Shown in pieces: positions 58,126 through 64,000 of a stretch of 64,000 nucleotides of DNA (position 1 is the stretch's first letter; every line of letters starts with the position of its first letter). The DNA is from Dendrolimus kikuchii. Its lineage: Eukaryota; Arthropoda; Insecta; Lepidoptera; Lasiocampidae. The notes beneath the pieces were generated by a model. The model was not told the DNA's origin. It saw nothing but the letters and a program-made list of their open reading frames with translations, and did not search any database. The stretch lies in assembly GCA_019925095.2 (NCBI GenBank), contig CM034407.1, positions 18,854,710 through 18,918,709 on the forward strand, given 5' to 3'. A program made the translations under genes and the position numbers.

Positions 58126-58295
58126 AGAAGAGTGTTATAAAATTTCGTAGAGGCTGGCAACGCAGACGTCTATAGGCGACGGAGGGTGTTATAAAATTTC
58201 TTAGAAGCTGGCAACGCAGACGTCTATAGGCGACGGTAGCCACCTTCCATCAGGTGGGTTGTCTGGTTCTTCGTCTGCTTCATGCAATAAAAAAG
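58126..58295 (+). repeat. Retroposon tail with tandem duplication
   Basis: GGCTGGCAACGCAGACGTCT...ATAGGCGACGG occurs twice (58150-58183 and 58205-58236), then CATCAGGTGGGTTGTC and GCAATAAAAAAG. Confidence 0.8.
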
Positions 58296-58368
58296 ACGAT
58301 TCATTTCTGTCTTTCAATTTGCATAAAAATGGGACGAAAATGTTTAAAAAAACTAAACGAACGTAATC

Positions 58369-58412
58369 GTAATAAAACTACGTTTTAACGGTTCTAAGCG
58401 CGTTATTTTGCT
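58369..58412. repeat. Penelope-like terminal fragment
   Basis: AATAAAACTACGTTTTAACG then GTTCTAAGCGCG. Confidence 0.7.
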
Positions 58413-58849
58413 GTATAAATACCGCTACAATTTAGTTTTGTTACGCGTACTATGTGTGAACATAATCGTCTAACTTTTTTCATGAGTGACATCGTTAATT
58501 GCTTAAAAATATAATAACAGCTTCATTAACTGCTTAAAACGTCGGCTTATGAAAAATATTGCGATGATTAAGTTAATTTACTTTTGCATTTGCTACTTTT
58601 ATATTGTGTGTATTTTGTGTGTGAAGCCGTGTAATTTAGGTAATTCATTCTTTAAAAAATAAAATTATTTTAATTAATTTTGATAATTTACTATATTAAA
58701 ATAAAATAAAATTATAAACTAAACTATCTTACAAATACTATTATATAGGTATCTAATTATAAATAAACTAAATTATAAATAAATTAAACTATACAATAAA
58801 TTAAACTAAAAATAAACTATATATACAAACTAAAATTAAAGTATAAAAT

Positions 58850-59075
58850 CTAGTTCAAGACCGCTGTCAGTCGGAAACGTGCCCAAAAGACTGGCCACAT
58901 TGCCTCTCTGAATGGCAATGCTGATGCGTTGTCCGAGGTATAAACCAGTCTTTTGGTCACGTGAGACATCCACCAGACGTTTGGCTATGTCTCGATAAAG
59001 CTTGTGCGCCTCAGGCCCCCATGATCCCAGGGTCTCGATCCCAAAAGCCGCAAATATGTAGCCAAAAATAAAATG
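58850..59075 (-). pseudogene. Retroelement C-terminal domain (LGQRIS-type), best copy
   Basis: Minus strand reads IETLGSWGPEAHKLYRDIAK, RLVDVSRDQKTGLYLGQRIS and IAIQRGNVASLLGTFP. This (E)T-G-WG-EA ... QRIS-AIQRGN-AS--GT block is familiar as a C-terminal segment of retroelement-encoded proteins. The exact element class is not certain. No upstream polymerase is present. Confidence 0.7.
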
Positions 59076-59378
59076 AATGCAAGAGATCGGTTTTAACATA
59101 CGTAGGTAATTTATAAAATCACATCTAAATAGCGCTCCAAACATGATAAACGTCCACTCGAAAAACACAAAGCGTTTAATACCTTCCGACAGCATTACAA
59201 TCGTCTCCTGGCATATAAATCACAAAAAACACATGCAACCATTCCCACATTAGTGTGTAAATAGAATCCACTCATCCCTCTCATCTGTGCCGTGACAAGA
59301 TCCCATTAGCATGAATCTCGCCGCAGCACAATGGACGGTGGCGAATACGTGATCTATCTTTGGACAGATGATTTGTAG

Positions 59379-60237
59379 ATAGGGTTGCCAACTCTACAAT
59401 TTGGCAACCGAAACGCAGCGCGTAGAACACTCTGACGAACAACGCCTTATCTAAATCTCCTACAGCTACACATATGACTCATCAGGACGGCTGTATTGCG
59501 CTTGCTTGCTCCTTGCAAAACAACTTTTAACACCAAATTTGGTTTCGCTAGCCACCATTGAATACAATTTCCTGCGGCCTGTCGTAAGAGGCGACTTAAC
59601 AACCCACAGCCAGGTGGTAGTGCATTTGCCCGACTGGATGGCTACCACCCCTGGTCTAAAGTATGTCGCCATAACAACCTTGAGTTGTGTTCCGGTATTA
59701 GTGACCAGGTTCCAGTTTCCCTTAAAAGAGCAGCAGCACCTTTGGTGTTGCAAATGTCCATAGGCGATGGTAACCGCTATCTATCAAGGGGGCCGTCTGC
59801 CTGTCTGGTGATCTGCTGCATTAAAAAAAAACCTGCGCTCGCACAACCGGACTTGACAAGGTTCACCGTTGATGGATACGTCAAGGAGGACTATATAATT
59901 TGGCTACCAGGACAAAACGCGTGAAAACCCCGGATTTTCCAGCCCAGAACCCGGATATATCAACTGGTTTTTTTAAAATGTATTTAGTATAATAAAAAAC
60001 AGATCAAAATGTCATAAAGCAACTTTTTATTTTGCGACTCATTGGAAATGTCACTGCGGCGAAGTCGAAGTACGCACTGTGGCAACTGCGACTTACGGTA
60101 AAACTAGCGAGTAGGTTCGTCGGTTGATGGCGGCGCGGCGCGCGTGTCGCGCTGTCGTCGCGTCGCCCGGCGGCGGCTTACGACTTGAAATTTTGAAACC
60201 CGGACTACAAATAAAATTCTGCTCGGATGGCAACCCT
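59379..60237. mobile_element. hAT-like non-autonomous element, 8-bp TSD
   Basis: ATTTGTAG flanks it (59371-59378 and 60238-60245). Ends carry AGGGTTGCCA and inverted TGGCAACCCT. A SINE-A sits inside, and a very GC-rich block lies at 60125-60180. No transposase frame. Confidence 0.75.
59560..59831 (+). repeat. SINE-A copy inside the hAT-like element
   Basis: GAATACAATTTCCTGCGGCC head (first 20 bases missing), poly(A) tail. Confidence 0.94.
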
Positions 60238-60469
60238 ATTTGTAGGACTGCGTGTACTTTGATATATATTTATATTTGCTATTTTTCAGATTCAGGCAAC
60301 ACTCCTCTAGTACTGAATATACATCTATAATTATTGAAATACTTCCTTTAGCTGAGCTTTCGGCTCATTCTTCTTTGACATGGTCAGGGATCTTACTTTG
60401 CTTATATTTTGTCATTATTATGTTTTGATTTAATTTATGTGTATTAGTTTATTCTTTCTTATAGCACAC

Positions 60470-60760
60470 TAAGACATGCCCACGACTTCGTCCATGCTTG
60501 ACTTGGGATTTCCGAGGCACAAAGTATTGCAGTATTTAAAAAAGAATGCAAGCTATCGTTACCACACTATCGACTTCTAACCGCTCCCGAGAAACTTCTC
60601 ACGGGATTCCCGGGATAAAAAGTAGCGCAGATTTTAAGTCTAAGAATTAGCTGTCGACCAGCGAAAACTTCATCGAAATCGGCCCAGTAGTTTTTACCTG
60701 AATCGCGTACAAACAGTCAAGAAATTAAAAATTATAACTTCAATGTACAGATGCGGCATG
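60470..60760. repeat. Lepidopteran dispersed repeat
   Basis: CATGCCCACGACTTCGTCC, GGGATAAAAAGTAGCGCAG and TTCATCGAAATCGGCCCAG...GCGTACAAACAG; same type as 9166-9560. Confidence 0.65.
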
Positions 60761-61021
60761 TTTAGACTTACATTTATATCTTAAATTATTCATCTGCAAA
60801 GATTGAAGGCCGCTATTAAAGTACGAGGGCAAATAACAGCGTAGGGTCGTGACGTATACTGCCCTCGGGATATGTGCGCAGGGGACGGGGCTGACAAATT
60901 ACTTTACAATAGGACTGGACGTGCCCACCCTCCTACATTTGATACTACACGCTTTGTTTGTGTACTGATTAAAGTATAAATAGTAATTTGATCTGAATTA
61001 TTATCAACTACCCGCAGCGTA

Positions 61022-61320
61022 GACAACAGACATTCATAGCGGCAAAGGTGCTACCACTGTGCTACCGACCTTTAAAGGAGGCACCTGATTATGGACACTA
61101 ATGCCAGAATTTGCCAGGTGGTAGGGCATTCGCCCGACTGGATGGCTACCACCCCTGGTCTAAAGTATGTTCCGGCATTAGTGACCAGGTTCCAGTCTCC
61201 CTTAAGAGAGCCGCGGCGCATTTGTAGTACCTTTGGTGTTGTAAAGGTCTATAGGCGATGGTAACCGCTTCCTATCATGTGTACCTTCTGCTTGTCTGCT
61301 AAACTCATGCAATAAAAAAA
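61022..61320. repeat. Two SINE-A copies head to head
   Basis: A diverged minus fragment (61022-61109) abuts a short-form plus copy (61111-61320, TTGCCAGGTGGTAGGGC to poly(A)). Confidence 0.88.
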
Positions 61321-61470
61321 GACAAGTCGTACTCAAACCCTAGTAAATAGTTCTATCTTACTTACTTAGAAACTTCCTTGAAAAATTATCTAACTGATGG
61401 TGAGAACCGCTTAAAAATTCGATACGTGGTTTATGAGGAGTTAGCGGATATACAGACAGACAGAGCCGTT

Positions 61471-61749
61471 ATCCGTGCAGGAACGGAGAAAGAATACAAT
61501 TTCCTGCGGCCAGGCGGCCTGTCGTAAGAGGCGACAAAACAACCCACAGCCAGGTGGTAGGGCATTCGCCCGACATAACAACCGCCATAACAACCTCGCG
61601 TTGTGTTCGGGCATTAGTGACCAGGTTCGAGTTTCCCTTAAGAGAGCAGCAGCGCATTTGTAGCACCTTTGATGTTGCAAATGTCCATAGGCGATGGTAA
61701 CCGCTTTCCATCAAGTGGACCGTCTGCTGAACTCCTGCAATAAAAAAAA
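61471..61749 (+). repeat. SINE-A copy, long form with internal deletion
   Basis: About 30 bases around GACTGGATGGCTACCACCCC are replaced by CATAACAACC. Confidence 0.94.
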
Positions 61750-61754
61750 GTGAC

Positions 61755-62470
61755 TTCGTTGTATACTATGTAAAGAAGATGTTGTATTAGGCAGTGGTCT
61801 AACACAGCCTTTACGTTTTTAGAATGACAGCGGACGTGGTGGAGGAAGTATAGATGTCGCGCACAACGTATATGCGCCGCGTCAGGCGTCTAACAGAGAT
61901 AACTATAGGGAGTTTTCATAATAAGCATTCTACGGTCGCATACGTCGTTACGCCGTACGCAGTATACGGCGTTCGTAGCAGGCCACTGTTTTCCACTTAC
62001 TTACTTTCTTTAGTTCACATAACATATTGTTGGTACATTAGCGGATAGAATTCCGGAACAGCAATTATGCTGAGTGCAAACCTTGTTTGTTAAAAATGCG
62101 GCACATTTGTATGCCGCATTTTCAAAGTATGCTCTATGTGTATTTATTTATTTATTATATATCCAACAGCTATATTTATATTTATAACTTAAAACAATCA
62201 ACTAACTCTGTTTAACATGAATGTTGCCAATTACTAGACACTTCACGCTTTACAGTGTATTTGTACAAGACCAAGACCGCAATAAAGAGTTTGTTTATGT
62301 TAAACTCTATATAAATGTAGTATATTTAACAAAATAAAATAATGTAAAATAAAAAATGTAGAATAATGTAAAATAATGCCTGCTGTAGCGTCCCCTATAT
62401 AGTATATGTTGTATATAAGTAACTAAAAAATAATATTTAATAAATATACAGATATTCATATTATATATAT
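61755..62470. other. No gene recognised; hairpin at 62093-62122
   Basis: CpG-rich text at 61900-61980 lacks exon signals. AAAATGCGGCA and TGCCGCATTTT form a perfect 11-bp stem with an 8-base loop. Confidence 0.45.
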
Positions 62471-62472
62471 TT

Positions 62473-62736
62473 ATACATACATACATACATACATAACTTC
62501 ACGCCAGTTCCCTTGCAGGGTAGGCACGAACAACAGAGCGCCATTTAGGCCCATTCTTACACACCTCACTTGCTTCTTTGACATTCATAACTCTTGTCAT
62601 GCACACTCGTCTGATCTTAAGGCTCCTGACATCACCCTCCGCTAGTACACGATCAATTTGATCATGAAAGGTGTGTCGTGGCCTTCCACGACTTCTGCAT
62701 CCATCCACTTTTGCATTGTATATCTGTTTAGTCATA
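62473..62736 (-). repeat. RTE-A LINE 3' fragment
   Basis: (ATAC)n tail then the family through ATGACTAAACAG. Confidence 0.93.
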
Positions 62737-63099
62737 TATATAATGCAGTAATACATGTTATACAAACTAAAGTATAATAATGTATAAGCAATGTAATTAT
62801 GTAGTTATTTCTCGTCTTTCTATATATAGTAGTATGTTTCAGGATAAATACAATCTACTCAACTACTTCAAATTTATTTAAAATTCACATAATACGAACT
62901 TCATACGTATAAATCGGGCATAAGTCATGCCATGGTTTACGGCGTAGTGTGTAATGAGGCGGGGCGAGGAAAACTAGACGCGTCATCGCCGGGTGCACTA
63001 CTCGAAGGCGGGCAGATGTCGTTGACAGTTAAGAATTTACAGAGTAAACGCAGACGAAGTCGAGGCCGAACCTTGAATTACACCAAGAAGACAACAAAC

Positions 63100-63270
63100 A
63101 ACATCTGACCTAATTAATTCGGTAACTGGAACGACAGCACGGCTTGCTTATGCCCTTTTTTGGTATTTAAGGTGAACGGTGCCCAAGTCCGGAGTCGTTC
63201 GGGAGAGATTCCTATCTACGGTCGTAAATAAGTGGCGACAAGTGCACCCATTAGGGGCCACGGTGACGGA
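63100..63270 (+). mobile_element. Possible LTR end with primer-binding-site-like motif
   Basis: TATTTAAG (about 63162), TCCTATCTACGGTCGTAAAT and an adjacent TGGCGACAAGTG. This order resembles the end of an LTR followed by a primer site; no second LTR or ORF seen. Confidence 0.3.
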
Positions 63271-63384
63271 CCAACCGGGATCCGAAGCGAAAAAATATCG
63301 GGCTCTCTCCGCCAAACGGAGGTACCGTTCGCAACACAGTTAAAGAAAGAATATGTTTATTTGGCAAAATACCGTTTATTAATT

Positions 63385-63697
63385 TATCCGTGCAGGAACG
63401 GAGAAGGAATACAATTTCCTGCGGCCCGGCGGCCTGTCGTAAGAGGCGACAAAACAACCCACAGCCAGGTGGTAGGGCATTTGCCCGACTGGATGGCTAC
63501 CACCCCTGGTCTAAAGTATGTCGCCATAAGACCCTTGAGTTGTGTTCCGGCATTAGTGGCCAGGTTCCAGGCTCCCTTAAGAGAGCAGCAGCGCATTTGT
63601 AGCACCTTTGGTGTTGCAAATGTCCATAGGCGATGGTAACCGCTTTCCATGAAGTGGGCCGTCTGCCTGTCTGCTGAACTTCTGCAATAAAAAAAAC
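63385..63697 (+). repeat. SINE-A copy, long form, complete
   Basis: TATCCGTGCAGGAACGGAG to CTGCAATAAAAAAAA. Confidence 0.96.
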
Positions 63698-63720
63698 CCA
63701 CAGGAACATAATTATTAGAT

Positions 63721-63930
63721 TTGTGGCTTTCGGGGTTGAAACCCTGGAGCCGTGGAGCTCATCACTTCTATCGAGACCTTTTAACGCGTCTAATTGAGGT
63801 CTCGCGTGATCAAAAGGCTGGCTTGTACCTAGGGCAACGCATCAGCGTTGCTATCCATCGTGGAAAAGCGGCCAGCATTTGGGCACGCTCCCCGCCGACA
63901 GCCATCTCGAGTCTAATTTTTATTTATAGT
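63721..63930 (+). pseudogene. Retroelement C-terminal domain fragment
   Basis: Open frame reads RLIEVSRDQKAGLYLGQRIS then VAIHRGKAAS, with an in-frame start replaced by a decayed GFGVETLEPW-like lead. Confidence 0.75.
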
Positions 63931-64000
63931 TTATGTTATTTTGTATAGTTTAATTTTAGTTTATTTTTAAAAGTTAGTTTATAAAGTCATTGTAATAAAT

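Noticed and set aside
60120..60180. CpG-rich exon candidate
   Set aside because: It lies inside a hAT-like element with TSD, and no acceptor/donor pair fits.

Overview
This is an AT-rich, repeat-dense piece of a eukaryotic nuclear genome. It is almost certainly from a moth or butterfly. The evidence is spliced host exons, tRNA-derived SINEs whose tail carries the lepidopteran 'cccagcagtgggac'-type end, Helitrons ending in CTAG(T), 5'-truncated RTE-type LINEs with (TATG)n tails, Penelope-like elements, and jockey/CR1 LINE tails. There are no operons, rRNA genes, convincing free-standing tRNA genes or CRISPR arrays.

Two host genes are visible. On the plus strand, four exons (3302-3428, 39498-39645, 43467-43652, 44450-45606) join in phase into a 515-residue major-facilitator sugar transporter of the facilitated trehalose transporter (Tret1-like) group. 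Exons 2-4 are secure. Exon 1 is inferred from phase, splice sites and initiator context, and it makes intron 1 about 36 kb long. On the minus strand, two exons (54722-54839 and 52122-52224) encode consecutive parts of the PH-BEACH region of a neurobeachin/rugose-type protein. I found no BEACH or WD40 exon to their left, so the transporter may be nested antisense inside a very large neurobeachin intron.

The rest is mostly transposable elements, many nested. An RTE 3' fragment ('RTE-A') occurs about 19 times, often with readable target-site duplications (TSDs). A roughly 310-bp retroposon ('SINE-A') occurs about 19 times with two different 5' ends. Four Penelope-like insertions have TSDs of 10-14 bp, one of them a foldback with 200-bp arms. 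There is also a mariner remnant, a Harbinger-like MITE, a hAT-like element, Helitrons, a tRNA/5S-like SINE, an alternating 53-bp minisatellite (7129-7600) and a 108-bp tandem repeat beside a neurobeachin splice donor.

Layout: 1-3300, repeats upstream of the transporter; 3302-3428, exon 1; 3429-39497, intron 1 filled with repeats; 39498-45606, remaining transporter exons; 45607-about 46300, probable 3' UTR; 46300-52100, repeats; 52122-54839, neurobeachin exons; 54840-64000, repeats. Family names such as RTE-A, SINE-A, SINE-E, REP-B, REP-C, REP-D and LepRep-1 are local labels, not database names.
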